Below, one piece after another: positions 1-7,277 of a DNA stretch of 45,593 nucleotides. Under the pieces are notes generated by a model that ran no database searches, was not told where the DNA came from, and saw only the letters and a list, made by a program, of their open reading frames with translations. Every line of letters begins with the position of its first letter. Position 1 is the first letter of the stretch. The stretch comes from Deltaproteobacteria bacterium (GTDB lineage Bacteria; Desulfobacterota; GWC2-55-46): contig JACRCH010000110.1 in NCBI GenBank assembly GCA_016219115.1, forward strand, positions 1 through 45,593, read 5' to 3'. Both the position numbers and the translations under genes were made by a program.

Positions 1-86
1 AAACTGTCAGCCTCCCTTCTGACTATGCAGTAGACGGTCTTCCCCGTCTCTGACCAGTCGGAGATTATCTTCTTGACCACTGCCAT
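1..86 (-). CDS. Phage tail-region protein, partial (N-terminus only)
   Basis: An ATG at 86 opens a minus-strand frame that runs off the left edge of the window, leaving 28 complete codons. The visible residues begin MAVVKKIISDWSETGKT. The start overlaps the stop of the tail-fibre gene as TGATG, the usual sign of translational coupling, so this is the next gene of the phage late operon. I do not recognise a family from so short a piece. Position after a tail fibre suggests a tail or fibre accessory protein, which is only inference from order. Confidence 0.6.
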   Translation of the reverse strand, partial: MAVVKKIISDWSETGKTVYCIVRREADS

Positions 87-2302
87 CAGTCATTGCCTCC
101 GGCCAGCTGGGTGGTTGGGGTATAGGTCCCCGACGTATTCGCCGTGTAAGTGATGCCCGATGTAAAGTGGCCGGTACCTCCGGTTAAACACTGTACTCCC
201 CATGCTCCGGCGTTTTTGCTGACCACTGTCGTCCTTGCTCCGTATAGGCTGTTTATAAACAGCATGCCCTTGGTTTCAATGAAGATGTTGCTTCCGGAGC
301 AGCTATCAATTTCCGCGTAGGCATCCAAAATCGCCGTTCCTTGCACACCTATCCAGAGCCCGCGACCGGAGCCTGTTACCTGTCCCACATAGGTCTCGTA
401 GATAGGATAGATAATGCCGGCTATATTGGCCGAGATGGACATGTAAGCAGAACCCGTCAGCCTGCACCTCTTTATAAGGGAGCAATACGAGTTAGACTCC
501 ACTTCGACGTCCCCGATCACCGCCGCGGTGAACGCGCAGGCCAGAAAGGAGCACGAGGAACTTGTGGTGGCGAGGATGTTCCAGTAGTTCCCGCCACTGA
601 GATGGGCGGTATTCACGTCGCAGGATGAGCCATTGAGGACGAGCAAGGGGGCGTTGAAGGCAAGGTTGCTCACCCCCGCGTAGTCTATCTTCATCCTCTG
701 TACGACAAGGCCCTTCTGTCCATTATCCACCTTTATGCAAAAGTCTCTCACCCTTGTCGTCTCGGCCCCCGCATTCGCCCCGGTAACCCTCGTCCCAAGG
801 GTAAAGACCCTGTAGGTAGACGTGGCATCAGGCACGGTGTCCCATCTGCCCGTTATTGTCAGCACCGTTGCCGTATTCGCGTGGATGACTCTTATCTGTC
901 CCGACCCCGTTCCTCCGGTTATCTCCACGAAGGTATTTACGTAGGCGTTCACTGTCCATGCCTTTGTGGTGTCGGTCAAGGTCCCGTAACCGGCAGAACC
1001 GTTGCCGACCGGGTTGGCCCCGGATGAGGCCGTTCCGGTAAGTGACGACACCAGCGTGCCCGTGAGAGTAATCGAATACGCGCCCGTAAAGTTTTTCCCC
1101 CAGATATTGACCGCCTCCCTGAATATCTCATTAGAGAGCTTAATCGTAGTATTGCAGTTGACCGAGCCGGGTATTGCGTCAATGACCCGTTGAACGGTCG
1201 AGAAGGCGTTCGCCACGACATACGCCTTCCCCGTAGCCGTGAATATATCGGCTGAAAGGGTCAGCTGCGTCGCGCTAACGTACGCGATAACCTTGGCCCA
1301 CGCGTCGTCCGTGGAATTATAGACCGTCTTCCCCACGAGGGAGGAATCGAAACTCGCCGCGGCGTCCACAAGGGCGCTTGCCGTCACCGAAGTGTTCGTG
1401 CCGGTCTTGATGGCGAGTCCGTCGGCCACCGCATCGTTGCCTCCGAGGGTTGCTGAGGCGACATACATCGTATAGCCTTTCGTTACCGTAGAACTGACTG
1501 CCGTGTAACTGCCGGGGTCGTTGCCGAATACGACAGTACTCGAATTGAATGTATTGGCGTTACCGTCATAATGATAGAGTTTCGAGGCCCCTGAAGTAAC
1601 GCAGGTATTCCATGTTATATCCGCTCCGAAGTACGCCTTTATCCAATTTGTGAAAGAGATGTTTGCCAGTGTTATCTTCTGCCTGACCGTGACCGTCCTG
1701 CTTATGGTGGTGGCCCCGGTCGTCGAACCCTGTAAGGTGAGAGTCTTGTTGTCTCCGGCGGTCTTGCCAATGAGGGTTATGTCATTGGAGAAAACGCCGG
1801 GGCTTATCCTTACCGTGACATTCGCCCTGTAACCGGAGTCCGCCGTCGAGAAGGCTTCAGGGATGTTGTCGATGGCGGAAGCGACCTTGTAACTCTGAGC
1901 CGTCAGGAAGATGTCGGCGCTGAGGCTCAGTGTCGTCGGACTGTCAACGGCCGTGACCTTCGCCCATGTGTCGGTTGTGGCGTTGTAGACGGTCTTGTTC
2001 ACGAGGGCGGCAGTAAACGCGGCGATAGAGTCCACCAGTTTGTTGGCGGTCGTTGCCGAGGTCGTGCCTGAAGCAAGAAGTAAACCTGTGGCGCCCTGCG
2101 TGGCCTGACTCAGGCCGCCGAGGGCAGTTGTAGCGACATAGACGGTATAATCAGTCGTGCCGGGGGCCATCTGGACGCCGAGATTGCTCCCACCGTTGCC
2201 TATGTAGACCTTGCCCACATCCTCAGCCAAACCCGGCTCGCCGTTTGACAGTACGGGCAGGTTGGCGAAGTTGCCTCTGCGTATCTGAACTTTATTTGCC
2301 AT
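86..2302 (-). CDS. Phage tail fibre / receptor-binding protein with tropism-determinant-like N-terminus
   Basis: A 738-residue protein. The first 45 residues (IQIRRG-type strand, then LPVLSNGEPGLAED and KVYIGNGGSN) match the short N-terminal module found in major-tropism-determinant and other tail-fibre proteins, which anchors the fibre to the virion. The rest is rich in Thr, Ser, Val, Gly and Asn with repeated short beta-strand patterns, as expected of a right-handed beta-helix or trimeric fibre shaft. An internal duplication is visible: residues about 52-150 and 277-378 share YVA(T/S)xxLGG, NKTVYN/GKTVYN, WAKV and LSADIF. The probable role is host-surface recognition. It is the longest gene of the phage block, which fits a specificity protein. 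There is no C-type lectin fold or reverse transcriptase nearby, so diversification by a retroelement is not indicated. Confidence 0.75.
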   Translation of the reverse strand: MANKVQIRRGNFANLPVLSNGEPGLAEDVGKVYIGNGGSNLGVQMAPGTTDYTVYVATTALGGLSQATQGATGLLLASGTTSATTANKLVDSIAAFTAALVNKTVYNATTDTWAKVTAVDSPTTLSLSADIFLTAQSYKVASAIDNIPEAFSTADSGYRANVTVRISPGVFSNDITLIGKTAGDNKTLTLQGSTTGATTISRTVTVRQKITLANISFTNWIKAYFGADITWNTCVTSGASKLYHYDGNANTFNSSTVVFGNDPGSYTAVSSTVTKGYTMYVASATLGGNDAVADGLAIKTGTNTSVTASALVDAAASFDSSLVGKTVYNSTDDAWAKVIAYVSATQLTLSADIFTATGKAYVVANAFSTVQRVIDAIPGSVNCNTTIKLSNEIFREAVNIWGKNFTGAYSITLTGTLVSSLTGTASSGANPVGNGSAGYGTLTDTTKAWTVNAYVNTFVEITGGTGSGQIRVIHANTATVLTITGRWDTVPDATSTYRVFTLGTRVTGANAGAETTRVRDFCIKVDNGQKGLVVQRMKIDYAGVSNLAFNAPLLVLNGSSCDVNTAHLSGGNYWNILATTSSSCSFLACAFTAAVIGDVEVESNSYCSLIKRCRLTGSAYMSISANIAGIIYPIYETYVGQVTGSGRGLWIGVQGTAILDAYAEIDSCSGSNIFIETKGMLFINSLYGARTTVVSKNAGAWGVQCLTGGTGHFTSGITYTANTSGTYTPTTQLAGGND
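1169..2149 (-). repeat. Internal duplication within the tail-fibre gene
   Basis: The fibre gene holds two related segments of about 300 bases, at roughly 1853-2149 (residues 52-150) and 1169-1474 (residues 277-378). Each runs from a YVA-x-LGG strand through K-TVYN and W-AKV to LSADIF and an ID-IP turn. The spacing of these landmarks is conserved and the sequence between them is diverged. This indicates an old duplication of a shaft domain rather than a recent one. Confidence 0.65.
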
Positions 2303-2517
2303 TAGACAAAGGTTCCCCCGTCAATGTTAGCCGTATAGGTATAGACTTCGTTAAAAGCGCCTCCGTCTATGTCACCGTAGTTGTCGAAGATGAGGGCCGT
2401 GCCACCGGCATTCACCTTGCAGACCTTGCCCGCGCTCCCCGTGTAACTCGCAGGAGTATCCGTCAAAGCCAGAAAAGTCGAGGTCCCGCCGGGGCCGCCT
2501 ATGGATTTGGACAGCAT
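2302..2517 (-). CDS. Small phage tail/fibre-associated protein
   Basis: A 71-residue protein starting at the ATG at 2517, which has GAGGA about nine bases upstream. A longer frame from a TTG at 2544 lacks a comparable site. Residues 15-45 carry the pattern LALTDTPASYTGSAGKVCKV followed by NAGGTAL-F, a short beta motif that recurs, often in tandem, in tail-fibre and tail-needle proteins of tailed phages. Here it stands alone as a small protein directly upstream of the fibre, its stop touching the fibre start. It may be a fibre adaptor or the split-off head domain of the fibre. The C-terminus (NEVYTYTANIDGG) has no family signal I recognise. Confidence 0.6.
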   Translation of the reverse strand: MLSKSIGGPGGTSTFLALTDTPASYTGSAGKVCKVNAGGTALIFDNYGDIDGGAFNEVYTYTANIDGGTFV

Positions 2518-2551
2518 CGTATTATCCTCAATCGTTTTACGCAAGCCTTGC

Positions 2552-3026
2552 TCAAAGATTTTCTTTCAAAACCCTCTCTACATGCGCCGAGAAAATCCCG
2601 GTCAATCCGCTCTTCTCTTCTTCAGTGAGGCCGAAAAACTTCCTGACCACTTTGTTTTTTCCGACCCCCGACACCTGGTGACGATACGCCTTGTCGAAGC
2701 TCTCTATAGCGTTAAAAAACATCTCCGATCTGTTTTCCCCGACGCTTACCTCAGCCTTAATATCATCCAACATCCGCCCGCTTGACCTTAAGTCAACCCT
2801 GTCGGCGGACTTGCCCTTCTTTTCCCTTACCTTTTTATAATCCACGGAGTAGCGTTCAAACGCCTCACCCGTGACGCCCCTTGCCGTCTTCAGTCCTTTT
2901 AAGTACCATCTCCATGGCAGCGTCAGAGACCTTCCCGAGCGAGTCCCCTGTGATAAGGGCGTTTTTAACCGCGAGAAGCCTCTCCTTAAATCCGGCAACC
3001 CCGTCCACTCCTGCCATGAAACTCAT
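2552..3026 (-). CDS. Phage virion morphogenesis / head-tail connector-like protein, frameshifted
   Basis: Two overlapping frames together make one plausible protein of about 157 residues. The first starts at the ATG at 3026, overlapping the previous stop as ATGA, and reads MSFMAGVDGVAGFKERLLAV up to KRTEDGKG before a stop. The second supplies TGEAFERYSVDYKKVREKKG and the rest to 2552. Dropping one G from the run of four (2877-2880 on the plus strand) gives a continuous EDGKGVTGEAFERYS. The layout of a helical N-terminus, then K-T-DG...F--YS--Y...KKG and a C-terminal helix, resembles virion-morphogenesis and HK97 gp10-like proteins that complete heads or tails. The break may be a real mutation, an assembly error or programmed frameshifting; the sequence cannot tell which. 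Confidence 0.6.
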
Positions 3027-3181
3027 CGGACTTTCCCTTTATCCGCCCCTTCGGCCGCTTCCTTTACCTTCTTCTCGATCATCCTGACCTCTTTGGCGTC
3101 AGGCAATCTCCCCGTCCTTTTCAGACGGTCCCTGTATACCCTCTCGACGACCTTCTCTACCGCTTTATTCTCGCCCTTCAT
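3023..3181 (-). CDS. Small charged phage protein, unknown
   Basis: A 52-residue frame starting at the ATG at 3181 (MKGENKAVEKVVERVYRD...). It is strongly helical and very rich in Lys, Arg and Glu, with no cysteine or recognisable fold. In-frame starts further upstream, such as the ATG at 3214, exist but run deeper into the preceding gene, and the ribosome-binding site is weak in every case. It ends in an ATGA overlap with the morphogenesis gene and begins 17 bases inside the previous small gene, so it is part of the tight late operon. No function can be assigned. Confidence 0.4.
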   Translation of the reverse strand: MKGENKAVEKVVERVYRDRLKRTGRLPDAKEVRMIEKKVKEAAEGADKGKVR

Positions 3182-3341
3182 CTTTTCTGCCCTTTGTCTT
3201 TTTCTTATGCTCATCAGGCGGAGCCAGAGGCTTCCAGCCGTTTTTAAGATACTCTTCGGCCCTGGCGCCGCTATCGGCGCGCACACTTATCGAAGTCTTG
3301 CCGTCTTCCATCATCAAGCCTGTATCAAACCATCTCTCCAT
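3165..3341 (-). CDS. Small phage protein, unknown (58 residues)
   Basis: The ATG at 3341 lies three bases after the stop of the upstream gene and opens a 58-residue frame beginning MERWFDTGLMMEDGKTSISV. The middle reads RADSGARAEEYLKNGWKPLA and the end is a Lys/Arg-rich tail. The pattern of a substitution-tolerant beta stretch followed by EEYL-NGWKPL looks like a genuine small structural protein; the other frames here show no such composition. I do not recognise the family. The close spacing places it in the head-completion part of the operon. Confidence 0.5.
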   Translation of the reverse strand: MERWFDTGLMMEDGKTSISVRADSGARAEEYLKNGWKPLAPPDEHKKKTKGRKDEGRE

Positions 3342-3344
3342 CGA

Positions 3345-3818
3345 TTACCCACCCCTGGTCTTTTTGTATGATTCGAGAATTTCTTTCGTCAAGGCGCTCG
3401 AAGGCTTGAGCTCGACCCTCTTTGCCGCTTTAAGCCCCAGGTAAGCTCTCACTTCAGGGCCGAAAAACTCCACGGATATCGGCTCCGGCATTTTTAAAAA
3501 CTGAGTGTCCGGAAAGTTAACGCCTTCTTTTTTAAGCCCGCGGTGCTCCCTTAAGACCCTCTCCATCCGTCGGAGGAATCCATCGTCGATCTGTTTGATG
3601 GGGACCCACCGGTCCCTCCAGTACCGAAGCGCCGCTTCCTTCAGCTCCGTGACCTTTACGGTCTGGATATGTCTTACCCCGCCGTCGTAGTGCGTAAGCT
3701 GAGCGTTCCACATCCAGAAATCCTTCAAATATTCACCCTGCCACGCTACACCCGCGTATCTGTTGCAGGCCAACGGTATGTATCCTCTGTCTAAAAATGA
3801 CTTCGCCGTCAGTGTCAT
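3345..3818 (-). CDS. Phage protein of unknown function (157 residues)
   Basis: A soluble protein rich in Trp, Tyr and Arg. Residues 1-60 contain SFLDRGYIPLACNRYAGVAW and an ALRYWRDRW segment follows. It lies between the major capsid gene and a string of small head or connector genes, so a role in neck or connector assembly is a reasonable positional guess. No signal peptide, membrane segment or catalytic motif is visible. The ATG at 3818 has no good Shine-Dalgarno sequence, and the 110-base gap upstream holds a strong hairpin, so its expression may be separate from or weaker than that of the capsid gene. Confidence 0.6.
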   Translation of the reverse strand: MTLTAKSFLDRGYIPLACNRYAGVAWQGEYLKDFWMWNAQLTHYDGGVRHIQTVKVTELKEAALRYWRDRWVPIKQIDDGFLRRMERVLREHRGLKKEGVNFPDTQFLKMPEPISVEFFGPEVRAYLGLKAAKRVELKPSSALTKEILESYKKTRGG

Positions 3819-3888
3819 ATGTTTTGAGATACTTCTTTTGTGTTTTCAGCGGCCCTTGAAACCTGAGTTAAGACCGTGCCGTTTATTT

Positions 3889-3914
3889 GCCGGAGGGGCG
3901 TTATCCCCTCCGGC
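3889..3914 (-). other. Strong stem-loop after the capsid gene
   Basis: A perfect 10-base-pair GC-rich stem (GCCGGAGGGG / CCCCTCCGGC) with a six-base loop begins 19 bases beyond the capsid stop. In the minus orientation the stem is followed by AAATAAACGG rather than a U-run, so it is not a textbook intrinsic terminator. Such stems after highly expressed capsid genes often stabilise the upstream mRNA or attenuate read-through. Confidence 0.6.
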
Positions 3915-3932
3915 AGCTGTTTTCAGAACCCG

Positions 3933-4796
3933 TTACTCGTGCTTGGTGACTATCTTTACACCGCCGTTGGCAGCTGTGTTTACACACCCCTGGCCGTATA
4001 CGGCCGTTACGACGATCTCGGTTGACCTCATGGAAGCGTCTCTCTGGAACTCGGTCTTGGCCCCTGTCTTCAATACATAGGCAAGGCCTGACTGGTTCCC
4101 GAGCGGCATCATCACGCCCTGTCTGTCCGCGTTCAGGTTGACTGAGGCGCAGTTTGTCGACTGGACGACATCCACCCCGTAAAGGGTCCCGAGCGATCCC
4201 ACTTCGGAAGCGGGAGCCGAAGGCCCTCCCCAAACGGCGCCCGTGGAGGCTGCTATCGCCGAGCGGAGGTTACTGACCTGGTACGGATGCAGTACAGAGA
4301 CGAACGGCCCCTTGGCGTTTCCGAGCTCAAGCGTATATATGGCCGACAGGAAGTTGGCCTCCGTGAGGTTTACCGCCGTAGTCCCTACGGCGTTTACAAA
4401 ATTTGCGGCTGTGGCGAGAATATCCGTGTCGATCTTGTTGGCAAGCGCCTTGCCGAGCTCTGCGGCGAAAGGCTCCAGGCCTCCGAGACCGCTTCCGTTT
4501 AAAAGCATGTCCGTTACCGTTATCATGATACCGGCCTCATCCGCGGTCACGAGCGTTGAGGTCGTGTTGACCGCTGTGTTGGTCATGTCTACGGCTTCGA
4601 CAAGGTCAACGGCGGCAAGGAGCGGCCATTTCGGGAACTCTACCGTCAGGGTCGAATCCCCGCTTATGTCCGCGACCCTCACAAGGGGCGGCAGCGCCGC
4701 TTCGGCGTACGCCGCGTCTATTATGAGTCTTGATACTATCTCCGCGGCTACCAGCTCCCCTGCCGAAGCCGCTACAGTGGTTACTTCATTTGCCAT
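3933..4796 (-). CDS. Major capsid protein
   Basis: A 287-residue protein starting MANEVTTVAASAGELVAAEI, with GGGAGG nine bases before the ATG. It has the composition and layout of a tailed-phage coat protein: an N-terminal arm, a stretch of alternating Val/Thr strands (STLTVEFPKWP), a central helix LGKALANKIDTDILATAANF, the loop LGNAKGPFVSVLHPYQVSNL, and a C-terminal strand ending MRSTEIVVTAVYGQG. The pattern of helix with -KID-DIL followed by -VLHP fits HK97-fold coat proteins of the type found in environmental phages. It follows the scaffold-like gene, the expected place for the coat gene. No protease gene is visible. Confidence 0.8.
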   Translation of the reverse strand: MANEVTTVAASAGELVAAEIVSRLIIDAAYAEAALPPLVRVADISGDSTLTVEFPKWPLLAAVDLVEAVDMTNTAVNTTSTLVTADEAGIMITVTDMLLNGSGLGGLEPFAAELGKALANKIDTDILATAANFVNAVGTTAVNLTEANFLSAIYTLELGNAKGPFVSVLHPYQVSNLRSAIAASTGAVWGGPSAPASEVGSLGTLYGVDVVQSTNCASVNLNADRQGVMMPLGNQSGLAYVLKTGAKTEFQRDASMRSTEIVVTAVYGQGCVNTAANGGVKIVTKHE

Positions 4797-4846
4797 TAAT
4801 TAAGCCTCCCTTTGACGGGCGAAAAGATTACGAAAATAAATCCGCC

Positions 4847-5533
4847 CTACCTGTTAGATGAAACACCCGACTGAAACTTTCTTTTCCTGGCTTCCAGAAA
4901 AGGGTTCTTGACGTCCCTGAACTTATAGCTCTGCCCTGTAGAGCCCTGGACGCTTATCCCCTCTTTAAGAAGCCTGTCCAATTCCTCTCTGGGCATGTTG
5001 CGCCAGATGGCCGGGTCTGAAAGGTCGTATCTTAAAGACGCGTTAGCGGAGAACCTGGAGCCGGATGAACCCGAGCCCGCACCTCCGGGCGCCCTCAGAT
5101 GGTGCGGTCTTTCAGACAGCCAGGAGCCTACGTACTCCTCTACGGACATGGGGAGTCCGGTATGGTTTATCCTGGAAGCGCCGGTCTCGCCAACGACGCT
5201 TAAGTTGCCGGAGTCATCGACCCTTACGCGGTCCTTGAGAAGCTCGACGACCTCTTCGGCATCCACGACACTGTGCCTCGATACCGCCCGGAGTAACGCG
5301 GCCGCCTTTCTCTCGTGCTTGAGCTTGTCGACCTCGGCCTTAAGCTTCTCCACCTCTTCCGATGGGTTCCTTCTATGGGCCTTCGCGTATGCCTTTTTGT
5401 AAGCATCGTCGATGAGCTCCTGGACCTTCGCCTGCTGCTCCGGCAAAAACATAACCTTGGAAGATTCGGACTCGAACCCGTTCTTGGGGCCGTCGCCGCT
5501 TTCAACCGTTTTAAGTTCGTCAACCTGCTGCAT
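4847..5533 (-). CDS. Probable phage scaffolding protein
   Basis: The start is placed at the ATG at 5533 because AGGAGG lies seven bases upstream; a longer in-frame extension to 5662 lacks such a site. The resulting 228-residue protein begins MQQVDELKTVESGDGPKNGF. It has a predicted coiled coil (EEVEKLKAEVDKLKHERKAA) near residues 60-85, then a low-complexity Gly/Ser segment, and a basic C-terminal tail containing FLEARKRKF. An acidic N-terminus, a central coiled coil and a basic C-terminal tail just before the coat gene are the hallmarks of scaffolding proteins, which template procapsid assembly and then leave. The identification rests on layout and position rather than a motif. Confidence 0.6.
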   Translation of the reverse strand: MQQVDELKTVESGDGPKNGFESESSKVMFLPEQQAKVQELIDDAYKKAYAKAHRRNPSEEVEKLKAEVDKLKHERKAAALLRAVSRHSVVDAEEVVELLKDRVRVDDSGNLSVVGETGASRINHTGLPMSVEEYVGSWLSERPHHLRAPGGAGSGSSGSRFSANASLRYDLSDPAIWRNMPREELDRLLKEGISVQGSTGQSYKFRDVKNPFLEARKRKFQSGVSSNR

Positions 5534-5606
5534 CAAAGACCTCCTTTTTTCTTCCCCCTGTATTTTCACGCCGCCTGCCCGGGGTAGAGCCTGCGGCGGT
5601 AACATC

Positions 5607-5876
5607 TCAAACGATACTCTTCTTCTCGCCGGCGAGGACCCCGACGAGCCTTTTTTTATCAAGAAGCCCCCTGATGACGGCGGCGCATATCTCGGACTTC
5701 CGGCTGAAAGGCAGGCGCTGCCACTCAGGAGTCCCCGCCACTTTCAGCACCGACTTTTTCGCCTCTTCCCAGACGGCCTCCGTTATGAAAAATGCGGTCC
5801 TGAAGTCTATCCCGTGCTTTTTGCTTATGACGCCTGCGGTATCGACCGCCTTCGACTTAATGTAGCTGTATGACAT
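5607..5876 (-). CDS. Small phage protein between portal and scaffold genes, unknown
   Basis: An 89-residue helical protein beginning MSYSYIKSKAVDTAGVISKK, with AAGGAGGA placed well before the ATG. The sequence contains TAFFITEAVWEEAKKSVLKV and a basic RKSEICAAVIRGLLDKKR segment. It is encoded immediately after the portal gene and before the scaffold. Its size and position would suit a capsid accessory or portal-associated protein, but I do not recognise the family. Confidence 0.6.
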   Translation of the reverse strand: MSYSYIKSKAVDTAGVISKKHGIDFRTAFFITEAVWEEAKKSVLKVAGTPEWQRLPFSRKSEICAAVIRGLLDKKRLVGVLAGEKKSIV

Positions 5877-5895
5877 CCGGTCCTCCTTATGAGAA

Positions 5896-7251
5896 TTACG
5901 CCGCTCCTCCGTCTATCTCGGTGCCTATCCGCTCCCTTAATGACTCGTCTATCTTGGGCAGTACCGCGGCTGCTATCTTTTTTTGCAGCTCTTTTTTAAA
6001 GGTCGACGAGTCGACCCTCGCCGACTGTGCGCTGATGGCGTTTTGCAGATCCCTGTCGATGTCCTTTACGGAGAAGTCGTCCGGGTAGTCTACGACCCCG
6101 TCGAAAGCCCTGCCCTCCCACTTCGCCCACAGCTCAAGTATCCTTGTCTCAGCCTGCTCAAGATTATCGGCCTTTTCGCTGAGTACCGAGTAAAGCTGCA
6201 GGTACTCAAGCTCGAGGGCCACGCCCGACCTGGCGTTCCGGAAGTCTTCCGCGGCCTTGACCCCTCCCATCTTGGCGATCCTGTATATCTCTTCAATGTC
6301 CTGCTTTACCCACTCCCTTATCTCGGAGAGCGAAGAGTGCGGGGCTTCGAGCCAGAAAGGGTGAGCGTTGGGCTCCGCCGGGTCGAACTGAAGGATATTA
6401 TGAGGGCCCACCTCTTTCTCATCCTTATTGTCCCCCCTCGTGTAAGGCACGGCCAGCATGGGGAAGGCGGTGTTCTCGATGATCTCTTTGGCGTCGCTGC
6501 ATAGGTAATAGATGTTCTTGTTTATGTCGGCTATGTCCTGTATGTTCGATATCCCTACCATCCTTATGCCGGACTGCTTGTTGTAGAGATTTACGACAGG
6601 GACCTCCCCGAGCCCGTGCCACCCGGAATCCAGCAGCCCGGCCTCACCGCTTTCTTTTGATACCTGCCAGAGCTCCCAGTCTTCCCTGTTCCAGATGCGG
6701 TAAAGGTTCTCCGCCTCTCTTATCTTGACCATGTCCAGGACCGCCCGGCCTGAGGGAAGCCTCAGGTAGTTCCAGTCAAGGAGGTTCTCGGGCGTAACCA
6801 TTGCGACATACGGACGGACCCCCAGTCTCTGGGCCTCGGCCTTCGTGGCCGCCAGAAGATTGGGCTTGTCCACGACGATCGATACCCTGCCGTAGATGCT
6901 CGCGAACCTTCCGGCCTCTCGCATGAAATGCTTGAACGGATTGCCGTCCTGGTCAGCGTCCTTGCGAAAGGCCTCGAAAAAAGGGTCTCCGGCAAGCGAC
7001 CCGAAATCCCTTCTGGCGTCTTTTCTGTACAGGTGCGATACGAATACATCCACTATCGGGCCGCAGTAGTTGTAGTAGTAACTTGTCTCTTTGCGCCTTC
7101 TGTAGTTGACGGAGCTTTCAAAGGGGTGCTGGAGGAGGTAATTGCCCTCCCTGTACATCTTTCCGCCGAAGTACGAGCGGATGTAAAAGAGCCACTCATC
7201 GACAAATGTCCTGTAATACGGGTGCGTGCTTTCAAGCTCTTCTCTGGTCAT
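5896..7251 (-). CDS. Phage portal protein
   Basis: A 451-residue protein from the ATG at 7251 (MTREELESTHPYYRTFVDEW), which has GGAGAG six bases upstream; an extension to 7335 would overlap the terminase gene. Landmarks typical of portal proteins are the early -YYNYCGPIVDVFVSHLYRK, the central wing with RPYVAMVTPENLLDWNYLRL, the segment IADINKNIYYLCSDAKEIIE, and the long C-terminal helices around SGVALELEYLQLYSVLSEKA that form the crown. Twelve such subunits form the ring at the capsid vertex through which the terminase pumps DNA. It follows the large terminase gene, the standard order. Confidence 0.82.
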   Translation of the reverse strand: MTREELESTHPYYRTFVDEWLFYIRSYFGGKMYREGNYLLQHPFESSVNYRRRKETSYYYNYCGPIVDVFVSHLYRKDARRDFGSLAGDPFFEAFRKDADQDGNPFKHFMREAGRFASIYGRVSIVVDKPNLLAATKAEAQRLGVRPYVAMVTPENLLDWNYLRLPSGRAVLDMVKIREAENLYRIWNREDWELWQVSKESGEAGLLDSGWHGLGEVPVVNLYNKQSGIRMVGISNIQDIADINKNIYYLCSDAKEIIENTAFPMLAVPYTRGDNKDEKEVGPHNILQFDPAEPNAHPFWLEAPHSSLSEIREWVKQDIEEIYRIAKMGGVKAAEDFRNARSGVALELEYLQLYSVLSEKADNLEQAETRILELWAKWEGRAFDGVVDYPDDFSVKDIDRDLQNAISAQSARVDSSTFKKELQKKIAAAVLPKIDESLRERIGTEIDGGAA

Positions 7252-7277
7252 CTTTGCTCTCCGTTCTCCGCAGTAAT

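Noticed and set aside
86-2302. Diversity-generating retroelement linked to the tropism-determinant-like fibre
   Set aside because: Only the N-terminal anchoring module resembles Mtd. There is no reverse transcriptase, no template repeat and no C-type lectin C-terminus in view.
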